A DNA stretch of 64,000 nucleotides, from the NCBI GenBank assembly GCA_023249375.1, contig JAHFCT010000005.1:28380-92379 (forward strand), given 5' to 3'. Shown here piece after piece: positions 32,576 through 42,520 of the stretch. This DNA is from Gemmatimonadota bacterium. GTDB lineage: Bacteria; Gemmatimonadota; Gemmatimonadetes; Gemmatimonadales; Gemmatimonadaceae. The notes under the pieces were generated by a model. That model was given only the letters and a program-made list of their open reading frames with translations. It did no database searches and had not been told where the DNA came from. Within the stretch, counting starts at the first letter, position 1; each line of letters begins with the position of its first letter. The position numbers were made by a program, and so were the translations under genes.

Positions 32576-34930
32576 CTAGCGGCTGTCGCGCAACGCCGGG
32601 ACGGTCGAGCGGCGCACCTGGAACCACTCGGTCGCCAGTCGGTCGCCCTTCGACCAGATGCTCACCTCCCACGCTCCTTCCTCCTTGGCGAGATCAAGCC
32701 CGGGATGGTACCAGCTCACTTCCCACTCGGCCGCGATGTGGAAGTCGTACTCAAAGACGGCGCGCCGCGGCGAGACGAGCCGGATGCGCACGTTGATGTC
32801 GTCGGGGAGGAAGCTCCACCGGTTCCACACGAAGAGCGGATCGTTGGGCGCGAGAATCGGCGTCTCGACAAAGCCCTCGCCCTCGCCGCGCAGGAAATGT
32901 CCCACCCGCAGTTGAGGCGGCTCGATGCGTGCATAGTTGGCCCTCGTCACGACGCGGCGGTGGCGCGTGGTATCGAAGCCAATGAGCAGCCGCGCATAGT
33001 CGTAGTTGGCCCACACGAACCACTCGGCGGCGAGATCGCGATACTGCCGCACGCGGTCGAGATGGCGCGTCGCCAGGTTCTGCTGCTCGGTGGGATCAAC
33101 GGTGAGATCGTACAGTTCGGGCTGGCGCCCATCGAGGTGCGCGATGTACTTCCAGCGCCCGTCTCGCAGTCCGAACTGCGCGGGGCGCGAGTCCTTATGG
33201 AAGTAGGCGATGCGCGGCTGATAGCCGGTGGACGTGAGATCCTGCCCCGGGACGTCCGGATGCGGCAGCCCGAGCAGGTTCGTCATCGTCGCCAGCAGGT
33301 CGCCGTGCTGGCCGATGCGCGGCGACACCACCGCGCCGCCGCCGAGTCCGGGCGCCGCGACGAAGAGGAAGTTGCGGATGTTCTCCTCGTACAGCCGGTT
33401 GCGATGCACCCAGTTGTCGGCGTGCAAGTCGGCGAACGCCTCGCCGTGATCGCCCGTGATGACGATGAGCGACTGGTCGAGGATGCCGCGGACGCGCAAA
33501 TCGTCCAATAGCCGCCCGATGGCCGCGTCGGTGTAATGCAGCGAGTTCTTATAGCGCGCCGCATCATCCTCGCCCGACGACGGCCCGAGATCGCCACCCC
33601 ACGTGCCGTACGGGTGGTGCGTGGCGATCGTGTGGAACTCGATGAACTGCGGGCGGCTCGCCGGCGACTGGTCCAGCCAGCGCGCGATGAGCGGGCGCAG
33701 CGCATCCTCGTTCACGCCCCACGAGTGAATTTCCTGCTCCTTCGTGAGCGTCGGCGTGCCGTCCTGATAATGCACCACGGTGTCCCACGGCATGGTGCGA
33801 TAGAACTCGCGCAGGTAGCCAAAGCGCAGGTCGGGCGCGGCAAAGAGCGCGGTGCGATAGCCCGCCGCGCGAAAGACGCTGACCATCGTCGGTGCGGCGA
33901 GCGGCAGCGTGAGTTCATCACCCACGCTGCCCCAGGTGATGCTGCGCCCGCCGGTCATGATTGGCACGTGCGCACGCGTCGTCGCGGGATAGACGCCGTA
34001 GATCTGCGGGAAGATGAGCGCGTCGTTGGCGAGCCGCGCCAGATTCGGCGTCACGGCGGAGTCGGGCAGGCCGCTGGGCAGCAGCTGGTGGGCGCCCACC
34101 GACTCGAGGACGAAGAAGATCACGTGCCGGCGATGGGCCGCTCGCAGCGTGCCGGCTCTCGCGTAGAGCGCTGCGTCGGCCGCGGTGTCGCGCTTCCACG
34201 TCATGTCGCGCAGGCGCCGCAGCTCGCCGGCGCGCTTGGTGGGCTCGGCGGGCTCCGTGACTTCCTCGGCGTCGCGCCAGAGCAGTCCCGTGAGCGGGAA
34301 GCGATCGAGTTCAAATCGGTCGCGCACGTTGCGCACCAGCGGCACGGCCAGCGCCGCATACGCGCCGAGCGCAATCAGCACCGGCGCCGTGCGCGGCACG
34401 TTCGCGGCCCCGCGCGGCGCTTCGCGGGCGACGATGCGCCGATAGAGCGCCGGGATGAGCACCGCGAGCATCGCGAAGTTGATGTACGTCATCACGTCGG
34501 CATCGGACGCTGCGGATCCGAGCAGCCGCGGAATCGCGATGCCGAGGTCGAGCACGCCGCCGTCCGTCTGCGAGAGCGTCATGTGATCGTGAAAGCGCTT
34601 GAACACCAGCTGATCGAACGCGACGAGCACGAGCACCGCCGTCACGAGGAACCACGCGATGCCGGCGTGCGCGCGCCGCCTCGCGCCCCAGTACACCGCG
34701 GCGGCCACGAGCAGGGCGGCGATCACCGTCTGCCATTGCAGGAACGGCAGCGCCAGCAGAAACGGCACCGGCGGGCGTTCGCTCGCGAGCGACGGAAGCA
34801 CGTAGCGCAGAAAGAGCTGGCCCTGCACCATCACGGTGAATCCGTAGATGACCAGCGCGGCCTGCAGCGCGAGTTGGGCGCGCGTCTCGCGGGTGCGATG
34901 CTCGCGGACAGGCGTTGTCGGCGACGACAT
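32576..34930 (-). CDS. LtaS/sulfatase-superfamily membrane phosphotransferase
   Basis: A 784-residue inner-membrane protein: five predicted helices in the first 230 residues, then an alkaline-phosphatase-superfamily domain. VIFFVLESVGAHQL opens the metal site, PATTRAH offers the T-x-R nucleophile as in lipoteichoic-acid-synthase-like enzymes (no Cys for formylglycine), and ITGDHGEAFAD closes it. About 200 C-terminal residues look beta-rich. It might add phospho-groups to surface glycans; substrate unknown. Start ATG 34930 shares a base with the upstream stop (TGATG). Confidence 0.85.
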   Translation of the reverse strand: MSSPTTPVREHRTRETRAQLALQAALVIYGFTVMVQGQLFLRYVLPSLASERPPVPFLLALPFLQWQTVIAALLVAAAVYWGARRRAHAGIAWFLVTAVLVLVAFDQLVFKRFHDHMTLSQTDGGVLDLGIAIPRLLGSAASDADVMTYINFAMLAVLIPALYRRIVAREAPRGAANVPRTAPVLIALGAYAALAVPLVRNVRDRFELDRFPLTGLLWRDAEEVTEPAEPTKRAGELRRLRDMTWKRDTAADAALYARAGTLRAAHRRHVIFFVLESVGAHQLLPSGLPDSAVTPNLARLANDALIFPQIYGVYPATTRAHVPIMTGGRSITWGSVGDELTLPLAAPTMVSVFRAAGYRTALFAAPDLRFGYLREFYRTMPWDTVVHYQDGTPTLTKEQEIHSWGVNEDALRPLIARWLDQSPASRPQFIEFHTIATHHPYGTWGGDLGPSSGEDDAARYKNSLHYTDAAIGRLLDDLRVRGILDQSLIVITGDHGEAFADLHADNWVHRNRLYEENIRNFLFVAAPGLGGGAVVSPRIGQHGDLLATMTNLLGLPHPDVPGQDLTSTGYQPRIAYFHKDSRPAQFGLRDGRWKYIAHLDGRQPELYDLTVDPTEQQNLATRHLDRVRQYRDLAAEWFVWANYDYARLLIGFDTTRHRRVVTRANYARIEPPQLRVGHFLRGEGEGFVETPILAPNDPLFVWNRWSFLPDDINVRIRLVSPRRAVFEYDFHIAAEWEVSWYHPGLDLAKEEGAWEVSIWSKGDRLATEWFQVRRSTVPALRDSR

Positions 34931-36522
34931 CAGAACAGGATGGTCGGCCACGCGCGATCGGGCCGCCAGACGCGATATGGCAGCGAGCGCCACCACGTCC
35001 CCGCCCCGTTCGACTTGAACTCGGTGGCCATGTTGTCGTCGGTGATGTTCCACAGGTCGTTGGCCCGGCGCAGCTGCGGCGCCAGATCCTCCGACGCCGC
35101 CGCGAGGAACCGATCGAGCGTGACGCCCGCGCTGTCGCCACGGATGCGCGGCGCGCCGTCGGGGCCGTGGATGCCGAGCATCGCCGTGCGCCGTTCGTCC
35201 GCGCGCTGGTCGAACGGCGCGTCGCTCGCCGCGACGAAGTTCGACACGCGAATCACGTGGCGAAATGCGCCGGCCGCCGTGTAGAGCACGTCAAATGACC
35301 CGGTCGTATTGAAGTAGACGACGCCGCCGCTCGCGAGGTGCGCGCGCAGTTCACGCAGGAACTCCGACGACAAGATGTGCGTCGCCCCCGAGCGCCAGTG
35401 CCACGTGCCGTTGATCACGATCATGTCGAACGCACGCTCGGGATGACGGGCCAGCCACCGGCGGCCGTCGTCGAAGTGCAGCCGTACGCGCGGGTCGCTC
35501 AGCACGCTCGCGATGTCGGGATAGTGCCACATCACGTCGACATACGCGGGATCGATCTCGACGATCGTGAGCGCGTCCACTGCAGGGATATCCGCGAGGA
35601 TGCGCGCCCACGATCCGGTGCCCAGCCCAATCTCGAGCATGCGGCGCGGCGCACGATGCAGCGCGGGAACAAAGAACGCGCGGTTGATGAGGTTGGTGTT
35701 CGACACGGGGTCGAGATTGAACCCGCCGTCGTACAACCCCTCGCCGTACTCGCGGCCGCCGGGCCAGACGCCCACGATGCCCGCGCGCCCCTGCGCGACG
35801 TACTGGTAGCCCGGCAGATATCCGTCGGTGCCGAAATGCACCTTTTCGAGAAAGCGCGTGAAGAGCGCGGGCTGCGCCGCCAATGCGAGCAGCGCGGCCA
35901 GCGAGAAGATCGTGACGCCGGCGCGGCGATGTCGTTCGGGGGCGAGCAGCCACAGCGCCTGCGCCACGCCGAGCGCGGCGAGCGCGATGAACAGGATGTT
36001 GTGCTGCAGCGTCTCGACTTCGAGCAGCACGTATCCCGTGACCAGCGGCCCGGCGGCAGAACCGAGCACGTTGGCGAGCAGCACGCGCGCCGTGGCGGTG
36101 CCGGCAGCAAGCCCGCCGGCCGAGACTGCCTCGCACAACAGCGGAAGAACGCCGCCCATCGCCGCCGACGTCAGGGCGGTGGCGACGAGCAGGAACTGGC
36201 GTCCGAGATCGTCACTGCGCGTGAGCAGCGCGGCGCCGGCGGGCATCGCGAGATAGAACACGAGGCCCGACACCGCCACCATCACCGCGACAAAGCGGAG
36301 GTTGCCAAGACGCAGCCTGGCCTGCACGCGGCGCCCGGCGAGCGCGCCAAACGCGAGGCCCAGCAGGAAGAAGCCGAGCGCGTGCGCGAACGTCTCGGGC
36401 CGGTTGTCGTTGGCGCTGCCAATCACCTTGATCCAGAGCGTCTCCTGGCTGATTGACAGAAAGCCCGTGACGCCGGCAACGAGGTACAGCAGGCGGTGCG
36501 AAGCGGCGCGCGGCTCAACCAT
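34930..36522 (-). CDS. Membrane spermidine-synthase-like protein lacking the catalytic Asp
   Basis: A 530-residue protein: an N-terminal membrane region (about seven to eight helices, 10-260) and a soluble Rossmann domain of the spermidine-synthase/SAM-methyltransferase type (about 300-480) with MLEIGLGTGSW and VEIDPAYVDV. Where aminopropyltransferases have DSSDP-like catalytic Asp, this has VINGTWHWRSG, so classical putrescine aminopropylation is doubtful. ATG 36522 overlaps the upstream gene by eight bases; GTG 36528 is an alternative. Confidence 0.82.
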   Translation of the reverse strand: MVEPRAASHRLLYLVAGVTGFLSISQETLWIKVIGSANDNRPETFAHALGFFLLGLAFGALAGRRVQARLRLGNLRFVAVMVAVSGLVFYLAMPAGAALLTRSDDLGRQFLLVATALTSAAMGGVLPLLCEAVSAGGLAAGTATARVLLANVLGSAAGPLVTGYVLLEVETLQHNILFIALAALGVAQALWLLAPERHRRAGVTIFSLAALLALAAQPALFTRFLEKVHFGTDGYLPGYQYVAQGRAGIVGVWPGGREYGEGLYDGGFNLDPVSNTNLINRAFFVPALHRAPRRMLEIGLGTGSWARILADIPAVDALTIVEIDPAYVDVMWHYPDIASVLSDPRVRLHFDDGRRWLARHPERAFDMIVINGTWHWRSGATHILSSEFLRELRAHLASGGVVYFNTTGSFDVLYTAAGAFRHVIRVSNFVAASDAPFDQRADERRTAMLGIHGPDGAPRIRGDSAGVTLDRFLAAASEDLAPQLRRANDLWNITDDNMATEFKSNGAGTWWRSLPYRVWRPDRAWPTILF

Positions 36523-37570
36523 GCTCACCTTGCCCCACCACGGCGCCGCGCTGGAGGATCGCGTAGGCCAACGCCGCCACCGTGAAATTGCAGGCCGCCG
36601 CCACCCACGTGGCGCCGCGCAGTCCCGTGAACGCAAAGATGACGTCCACCGTCAGGAAGCACGCCGCCGCGCTGCCGAGCGTGTTCACGAAATACAATCG
36701 CGCCACCGACCGGCCAACGTCGTGATACGCGTGGTGCAGCCACGCGACGAGCACGGGCAGGGTCGCGCCCATCAGGAACGTCGGCAGCGCGAGCAGCGCG
36801 TACACCGCGGCCGCCACCGTGAGCAGCGATGACGAGATGGCCGCTTCACCGACACGATGGATGAGCGGCAGCGAGACCACACCAAAAAGACCGATGCCAA
36901 CTTCGATGACCACGAAGAGCAGCGGCAGCCGGCGCGGCTCGCGGCGCGACAGGGCGCCTCCGGCCAGCGCGCCCAGTCCGAGCCCGAGCATGAAGATGGA
37001 GACGATGATCGTCACCGGCTCCATGTTCACGCCGAAGTACCGGAAGAGCGTGCGCTGCCACGCCACCTGATACACGAGCGCCGCCATGCCCGAGACGAAG
37101 AAAAGCACCGACACCGCCAACACTCGACGCGACGCCGGCCCATCCGGCCGTGCCGATACGCGCAACCGGCGCGCCGCCGTCACCGCTCGCCACTGCGCGA
37201 GCGCAAAGAGCAGCAGCACCGGCACGACGACCGGGGTGACCATCTGCACGCCGATGGCCGTGGCCAGCGTGAGCAGGAAGACGGCGTACGTCAGCGTGTC
37301 GCGCTGTCTGTACGCATCGAGCACGGCGTGGGAGCGGAAGGCGCGCGCCACCAGCGCGCGAAGCAAGGCACGCCCGAGCCAGAGGAGCGCGGCGCCACCC
37401 TGCGCGGCGACAAGGCCTTGGAGCACGACCATCAGCCAGGAGGAGCCCGCAGGATCGGTGGAAGCGGCCAGGCGCGCCCATGCCACGCACGTGCCGCTCA
37501 CCGCGCCGATGACCACCAGCAGTCGATCAGAATGGCGCGCGTCGGATGGGGAGGCGATGGGCACGGGCAC
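36515..37570 (-). CDS. Polytopic membrane protein related to the spermidine-synthase-like N-terminal region
   Basis: A 351-residue membrane protein with about nine to ten predicted helices. Stretches such as VLFFVSGMAALVYQVAWQR, MLGLGLGALAGG and LYFVNTLGSAAACFLTVDVI match the membrane half of bacterial spermidine-synthase-like proteins. It lacks the soluble Rossmann domain, which is supplied by the next gene. The two genes overlap by eight bases, so they may form a complex. Function unknown. Confidence 0.75.
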   Translation of the reverse strand: MPVPIASPSDARHSDRLLVVIGAVSGTCVAWARLAASTDPAGSSWLMVVLQGLVAAQGGAALLWLGRALLRALVARAFRSHAVLDAYRQRDTLTYAVFLLTLATAIGVQMVTPVVVPVLLLFALAQWRAVTAARRLRVSARPDGPASRRVLAVSVLFFVSGMAALVYQVAWQRTLFRYFGVNMEPVTIIVSIFMLGLGLGALAGGALSRREPRRLPLLFVVIEVGIGLFGVVSLPLIHRVGEAAISSSLLTVAAAVYALLALPTFLMGATLPVLVAWLHHAYHDVGRSVARLYFVNTLGSAAACFLTVDVIFAFTGLRGATWVAAACNFTVAALAYAILQRGAVVGQGEHG

Positions 37571-37664
37571 AAATTACGGGACGGCCGCGCTTGTCGATAG
37601 CGGCCGCCCCGTGAACTCCTTCCGCGCCCGTCGTCTGCGCGTCAGGCGACAATGCGCCCCGCCG

Positions 37665-38936
37665 CTACGCGGCCTTCGCCGGCGCCTCATCGGGAAACTC
37701 GCCTTCCCACCGCGCCATCACGGCGGTCGCCAGGCAGTTGCCCACGAGGTTGATGGACGTGCGCGCCATGTCCATCACCGCATCCACGCCGAGGATGACG
37801 GCCACCGCTTCGAGCGGCAGTCCGAACATCGTCAGCGCGCCGGAAAGAATGACGAGTGACGCGCGCGGTACCGCCGCGACGCCCTTGGACGTCAGCATCA
37901 GCGTCAGCATCATCAGTAGCTGCTGGCCAAACGTCATGGACACGTGGCCGGCCTGCGCCGCGAAGACGGACGCAATCGCCAGATAGAGCGTGGAGCCGTC
38001 GAGGTTGAACGAGTAGCCCGTCGGCAACACGAACGCGATGATCCGCTTGGGCAAGCCGAACTCCTCCAGCCGCTCCATCGCCAGCGGCAGCGCCGCCTCG
38101 GACGACGCGGTGGAGAACGCGATGAGCCACGGCTCCTTGATGAAGCTCCAGAACCGGCGCAGGGGAACCCGTGCAAACATCGCGATCGGAATGAGCACGA
38201 ACATGATGAACACGGCGAGCGTGCCGTACAGCGTCACCACCAGCATGCCGAGGCTCTTCAGCACGCCAAGTCCGCTCGTGCCCACCGTCACCGCGATGGC
38301 GGCGCCGATGCCAAACGGCGCGAACGCCATCACGAGCCCCGTGAACTTGAACATCACCTCGCTCAGCGACTGGCAGAAGTCGAGCATCACCTGCTTGGAC
38401 TTGCCCTGCACCCGCGAGAGCCCCACCGAGAAGAGAATCGCGAAGAAGACGATCTGCAGCACTTCATTGTGCGTCGCCGCCTCGAAGAAGCTCTGGGGCA
38501 CCATGTGCTCGATGACGCCCGAAAAGGTGATCTTCGTCGTCGCGAGCTCGGCGGCCTTGTCCGTCGTCGCCCCCGACAGGTTGATGCCGTCACCCGGCCG
38601 CACGAGGTTCACCGCGCCCAAGCCGAGGAAGAGCGCCACCGTCGTGACGAGCTCGAAGTAGACGATGGCGCGGAACGCCAGCCGGCCCACCTTCTTCATG
38701 TCGTCGCCGTGTCCCGCGATGCCGACGACCAGCGTCGAGAACAGCAGCGGCACGATCAGCGACTTGATCATCCGCAGGAAGACGGCGCTCGTCGCCTTGG
38801 CGGCGGTAAACAGCGCCGGATGATCCGCGGCCGGGAACAGCCAGCCGACGAGGATGCCGACGACCATCGCAATCGCGATCCACTGCGTCGAACTGAGCTT
38901 GCGCCGGGGGGATGCGCTGGCGGTCTCGTTCATCAT
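37665..38936 (-). CDS. Dicarboxylate/amino-acid:cation symporter (DAACS)
   Basis: A 423-residue sodium or proton symporter of the GltP/DctA group for glutamate, aspartate or C4-dicarboxylates. Hallmarks are FLRMIKSLIVPLLFSTLVVG, the HP1 Ser-rich loop FSTASSEAALPLAMERL, the helix-7 motif (LPTGYSFNLDGSTLYLAI) and the C-terminal DAVMDMARTSINLVGNCLAT. A second Met (MNETAS at 38933) is an equally possible start. No operon partner is evident. Confidence 0.93.
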   Translation of the reverse strand: MMNETASASPRRKLSSTQWIAIAMVVGILVGWLFPAADHPALFTAAKATSAVFLRMIKSLIVPLLFSTLVVGIAGHGDDMKKVGRLAFRAIVYFELVTTVALFLGLGAVNLVRPGDGINLSGATTDKAAELATTKITFSGVIEHMVPQSFFEAATHNEVLQIVFFAILFSVGLSRVQGKSKQVMLDFCQSLSEVMFKFTGLVMAFAPFGIGAAIAVTVGTSGLGVLKSLGMLVVTLYGTLAVFIMFVLIPIAMFARVPLRRFWSFIKEPWLIAFSTASSEAALPLAMERLEEFGLPKRIIAFVLPTGYSFNLDGSTLYLAIASVFAAQAGHVSMTFGQQLLMMLTLMLTSKGVAAVPRASLVILSGALTMFGLPLEAVAVILGVDAVMDMARTSINLVGNCLATAVMARWEGEFPDEAPAKAA

Positions 38937-39011
38937 GGGTATGTCAGCGAAGAAGGTGTCGGGACGGCGTCGTCCCTGGAGTTGAGGAAGGAAGACACGG
39001 CCGCCGCCACG

Positions 39012-40505
39012 TCACGCGCGCTGCGGTTTGCCGCTGCGCAGTGTCGAGTTGCGATAGCCATATGCCACGTACAGCGTCATGCCAATCACCAGCCACCAGC
39101 CGAACCGAACCCACGCGAGCGTGGGCAGGCCCCACATCACGTACACGCAGGCCGCGGCGCCGACGAGCGACACGGGCCAGATGAATGGCACGCGAAACGG
39201 ACGCGGACGGTCGGGCTCGAGATAGCGCAGCGCCAGCACGCCAAGGCAGACGAGCGCAAACGCGAACAGCGTGCCGATGTTCGTCAGGTCGTACGTCTCG
39301 CCCGCATCGCCAACGAGCGCCCACAGCGCCACGAAGACACCCGTCAGCGCGGTGGTGACATGCGGGATGTGCGTCTTGGGATGAATCTTGGCCGCCCATC
39401 GCGGCAGCAGCCCATCGCGCGCCATCGCAAAGAAGATGCGCGGCTGACCGTACTGAAACACCAGCAGCACCGCCGCCATCGAGAAGACCGCGCCGAGCGC
39501 CACGATGCGGGAAATGCTCGTCAGTCCCGTCGCCGTCAGTGCGTAGGCCAGCGGATCCGCCGTGGTGCCGAGCTGGCGATAGGGCACCATGCCGGTGAGC
39601 ACCGCGCCGACGATCACATAGATGAGCGTGCAAATGGCGAGCCCACCGAGAATGCCGATCGGCAGGTTCCGCTGCGGGTTCTTCGTCTCCTCGGCCGCCG
39701 TCGAGATCGCATCAAAGCCGATGTACGCGAAGAAGACGATCGCCGCGCCCTGGTGCACGCCGGTGAAGCCGTTCGGCGCGAACGGGTGGTAGTTGCGCGT
39801 GTCGATGTGCTGCGCGCCCATCACGAGGAAGAGCGCCAGCACCGCTAGCTTGACGGCCACCATGATGTTGTTGGCCCGCGCGCTCTCGCGCACGCCCGAG
39901 AGCAGCAGCGCGGTGATGAGCGCCACGATGCCGAACGCCGGGACGTTGATGAGCATCGGCACACCGAACAGCCGCGGCGCCGACTGCAGCAGCCCGTGCA
40001 CCGCCGGATCCGCACTGAGAAGCGCCGTGCGATACCCCGTCGTCATCCACAACGGCAAGTCAAGCCACCCGCCGGTGAGCGACTTGAAGTAGTCGCCCCA
40101 CGAAATCGCGACCGCGACGTTGCCCACCGCGTACTCGAGGATCAGGTCCCACCCGATGATCCACGCCACGATCTCGCCAAGCGTGGCGTAGGTATACGCG
40201 TACGCACTGCCGGCCTGCGGAATCATCGACGCGAGCTCGGCGTAACAGAGTCCCGCGAGCGCGCAGACAAAGCCGAGCAGCAGGAACGACAGCACGAGCG
40301 CGGGGCCGGCGCCGACGCGAATCACGTTGCCGAGCGCGTCGACCTGTCCGGCCGCCGCCGATCCAATGGCGCCGAAGATGCCGGCGCCGATCACCGCGCC
40401 AATCCCGAACATGATCAGGTCGCCGGCGCCTAACGAGCGCCTCAGTCCCGACCCTTCCGTCTCCGCCACCAAGGCCGCGATCGGCTTGCGGGCAAACAAT
40501 TTCAT
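39012..40505 (-). CDS. APC-family amino-acid permease, cationic-transporter-like
   Basis: A 497-residue permease with about 12-14 helices. MFGIGAVIGAGIF (helix 1), CYAELASMIPQAGSAYAYTY and FFAYIGFDAISTAAEETKNPQRN are CAT-subfamily signatures. It likely imports an amino acid; the substrate is not readable. It precedes the DAACS symporter by 75 bases and follows another APC permease by 95 bases, all on the minus strand. Confidence 0.92.
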   Translation of the reverse strand: MKLFARKPIAALVAETEGSGLRRSLGAGDLIMFGIGAVIGAGIFGAIGSAAAGQVDALGNVIRVGAGPALVLSFLLLGFVCALAGLCYAELASMIPQAGSAYAYTYATLGEIVAWIIGWDLILEYAVGNVAVAISWGDYFKSLTGGWLDLPLWMTTGYRTALLSADPAVHGLLQSAPRLFGVPMLINVPAFGIVALITALLLSGVRESARANNIMVAVKLAVLALFLVMGAQHIDTRNYHPFAPNGFTGVHQGAAIVFFAYIGFDAISTAAEETKNPQRNLPIGILGGLAICTLIYVIVGAVLTGMVPYRQLGTTADPLAYALTATGLTSISRIVALGAVFSMAAVLLVFQYGQPRIFFAMARDGLLPRWAAKIHPKTHIPHVTTALTGVFVALWALVGDAGETYDLTNIGTLFAFALVCLGVLALRYLEPDRPRPFRVPFIWPVSLVGAAACVYVMWGLPTLAWVRFGWWLVIGMTLYVAYGYRNSTLRSGKPQRA

Positions 40506-40600
40506 CTCAATTCCTCAATCGCGACGAACCACCGCTCGGGCGGCGCGTCGCTGACATCTGTCGTAGGTGGCGGATAGTGGCGGGCACGAAGTCGAGCGCG

Positions 40601-42088
40601 CTACGAGGCCATCGGCGTGCTCTTGCCGTGATGCCAGAGCATGTAGACCGGCACGCCAAGCAGCACGATGACCAGCCCGGAGAGCGCCTGCACGCGCGTC
40701 TTGTCGGCGAGCAGCAGCGTGACGGCGACGCCGGCCGCCGCGAGCACATACAGCGCCGGCAGCACCGGGTAGCCAATCGCCTTGTACGGGCGCGGCTCAC
40801 GCGGACGCTTGGCGCGCAGGATGAAGAGACCGACCGTCGTGAGCGCGTAGAAGATGAGCGCCGCGAAGATCACGTAGTCGAGCAGCTGGTTGTACGTGCC
40901 GGTGAGGCAGAGCAGGCTCGTCCAGATCGACTGCACGACCAGCGCGTACGCCGGCACGCCGCGCTCGCTGAGCACACCGGCGCGGGCGAAGAACAGGCCG
41001 TCGCGCGCCATCGCGTAGTACACGCGCGCGCCGGTGAGAATGAGGCCGTTGTTGCAGCCGAAGGTCGACACGAGGATCGCGGCCGCCATCACCAGACCGC
41101 CGCTCGCGCCGAACATGCTCTCCATCACGGCGGTGGCCACACGATCCTGCGTGGCGTGATCGATGCCGCGTGCCAGTACGGTGGCGCCATCGGCCGCGCC
41201 GTGAATGGGCAGCACCACCAGATACGCGACGTTGGCGAGAATGTAGAGCAGCGAGACCAGTCCGACACCCAGCATCAGCGCGCGCGGGAGGTTGCGCGAC
41301 GGATCCTGCACTTCGGCGGCGGCAAACGTCGGGCTGTGCCACGAGTCGGCGGAAAAGAGCGAGCCGACCAGCGCCGAGCCAAAGGTCACCACGAAGAGCG
41401 CGCCGAGGTCAGGTGTGCCTTCGAAGAAATGGCCGGCACCGAAGTTCGCACTGATGGCGCCGGCGTTGCGGCCGATGGTGAGCGCGAGCAGGATCAGCAG
41501 CGCCAGCGACGCCGTCTTGATGAAGGTGAGGATCGTCTGCACCCACTTGCCCTGCTTGACGCCGCGCAGGTTGATGAGCGTCAGCACCCAGATGGACACG
41601 AGTGCCGCCACCCGCTGCCACGACAATCCAAACTCAATCGAGCTGCCACGGCTCACGTAGTCGTACGAGAGCATCCAGCGGTCGGCGGTGACGGCGGGAA
41701 AGAGCACGCCAAGGAACTTGCCAAAGCCCACGGCGACGGCAGCGATGGTTCCCGTCTGGATCACAATGAAAAGGGTCCAGCCATAGAGAAATCCCATGAG
41801 TGGACCCATCGACTCGCGCAGGAAGATGTACATCCCGCCGGCACGCGGATACATCGCCGCGAGTTCGCCAAAGGCGAGCGCGCCGAGCATCGTGACGATG
41901 CCGGTAACAATCCACGCGAGGAGCAGCCAGCCCGGCGACCCAAGGGTGCGGCTGATGTCGGCTGAGACGATGAAGATGCCCGACCCGATCATTGAGCCGG
42001 CCACGAGCATGGTGGCGTCGGTAAGCGTCAGGGCCTTGACGAAACCCTTTGGGGCGTGTGAACCGTGGTCTGCCGAACGGTCGCTCAT
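40601..42088 (-). CDS. APC-family amino-acid permease, LAT-like
   Basis: A 495-residue permease. TMLVAGSMIGSGIFIVSADI is helix 1 with the backbone-binding GSG, AAMYPRAGGMYIFLRESMG is the conserved helix-2/3 segment, and TFGCNNGLILTGARVYYAMARDG is the later LAT/Mtt-like signature. It lacks the N-terminal length of CAT proteins, and its closest style is LAT-type exchangers. It begins right after the intergenic region carrying the ACGGAT element. Confidence 0.92.
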   Translation of the reverse strand: MSDRSADHGSHAPKGFVKALTLTDATMLVAGSMIGSGIFIVSADISRTLGSPGWLLLAWIVTGIVTMLGALAFGELAAMYPRAGGMYIFLRESMGPLMGFLYGWTLFIVIQTGTIAAVAVGFGKFLGVLFPAVTADRWMLSYDYVSRGSSIEFGLSWQRVAALVSIWVLTLINLRGVKQGKWVQTILTFIKTASLALLILLALTIGRNAGAISANFGAGHFFEGTPDLGALFVVTFGSALVGSLFSADSWHSPTFAAAEVQDPSRNLPRALMLGVGLVSLLYILANVAYLVVLPIHGAADGATVLARGIDHATQDRVATAVMESMFGASGGLVMAAAILVSTFGCNNGLILTGARVYYAMARDGLFFARAGVLSERGVPAYALVVQSIWTSLLCLTGTYNQLLDYVIFAALIFYALTTVGLFILRAKRPREPRPYKAIGYPVLPALYVLAAAGVAVTLLLADKTRVQALSGLVIVLLGVPVYMLWHHGKSTPMAS

Positions 42089-42321
42089 TCAGGGCCTCAT
42101 GACGGAAGTGACGCCGTGGCACCGTGGACCAGCCAGAATCCGCGTAAGTTATGCGCGGGTTTGAGGTTGGGCCAGAGGTTGCGGCGGTGTCTCTAATGTG
42201 TGCGCTGGACTTACGCGCAGTGTTCAACAGCGTTGACGACACGTCGATTCGCTCGTGCTCGCGCAGCGCACGCGGAACTTCGTTTGGGCTCGGCATGCAA
42301 GTGCCCGAACGGCGAACTGGC

Positions 42322-42467
42322 TACCACGGATGACACGGATGGAACGGATTTCACGGATCATGCAACGACCAGCGTCTCGAAGGGAAAACACACCGCCTGT
42401 GCGCAGTCGTTCCCCCGTCAGTTCGTCGTATCCGTGCCAATCCGTCTAATCCGTTACATCCGTGGTA
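42322..42467. repeat. Inverted element of iterated ACGGAT motifs (MITE-like)
   Basis: Left arm has ACGGAT at 42326, 42335, 42344 and 42353, exactly 9 bases apart. Right arm has the complement ATCCGT at 42430, 42440, 42449 and 42458. The outer ends match as inverted TACCACGGAT (42322-42331) and ATCCGTGGTA (42458-42467). The element is 146 bp with a 70-base unique centre and no open reading frame of note. Similar CACGGAT-rich repeats recur in intergenic regions of other environmental bacteria, from memory. Confidence 0.85.
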
Positions 42468-42520
42468 AGCTGTAGAACCGTGGTATGGAGCAGTTGCACG
42501 CTTTGCGGCGGAACCGGTCG

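Noticed and set aside
37944..39848. 634-residue plus-strand open frame
   Set aside because: Antisense to the DAACS and APC transporters, with Arg/His/Glu-rich composition and no domain.
42322..42467. CRISPR-like array
   Set aside because: Units are six bases at 9-base pitch with no spacers of constant length and no cas genes.
42200..42475. Short frame across the ACGGAT element
   Set aside because: Its repeated Thr-Asp and Ile-Arg runs are generated by the repeat units themselves; no ribosome-binding site.
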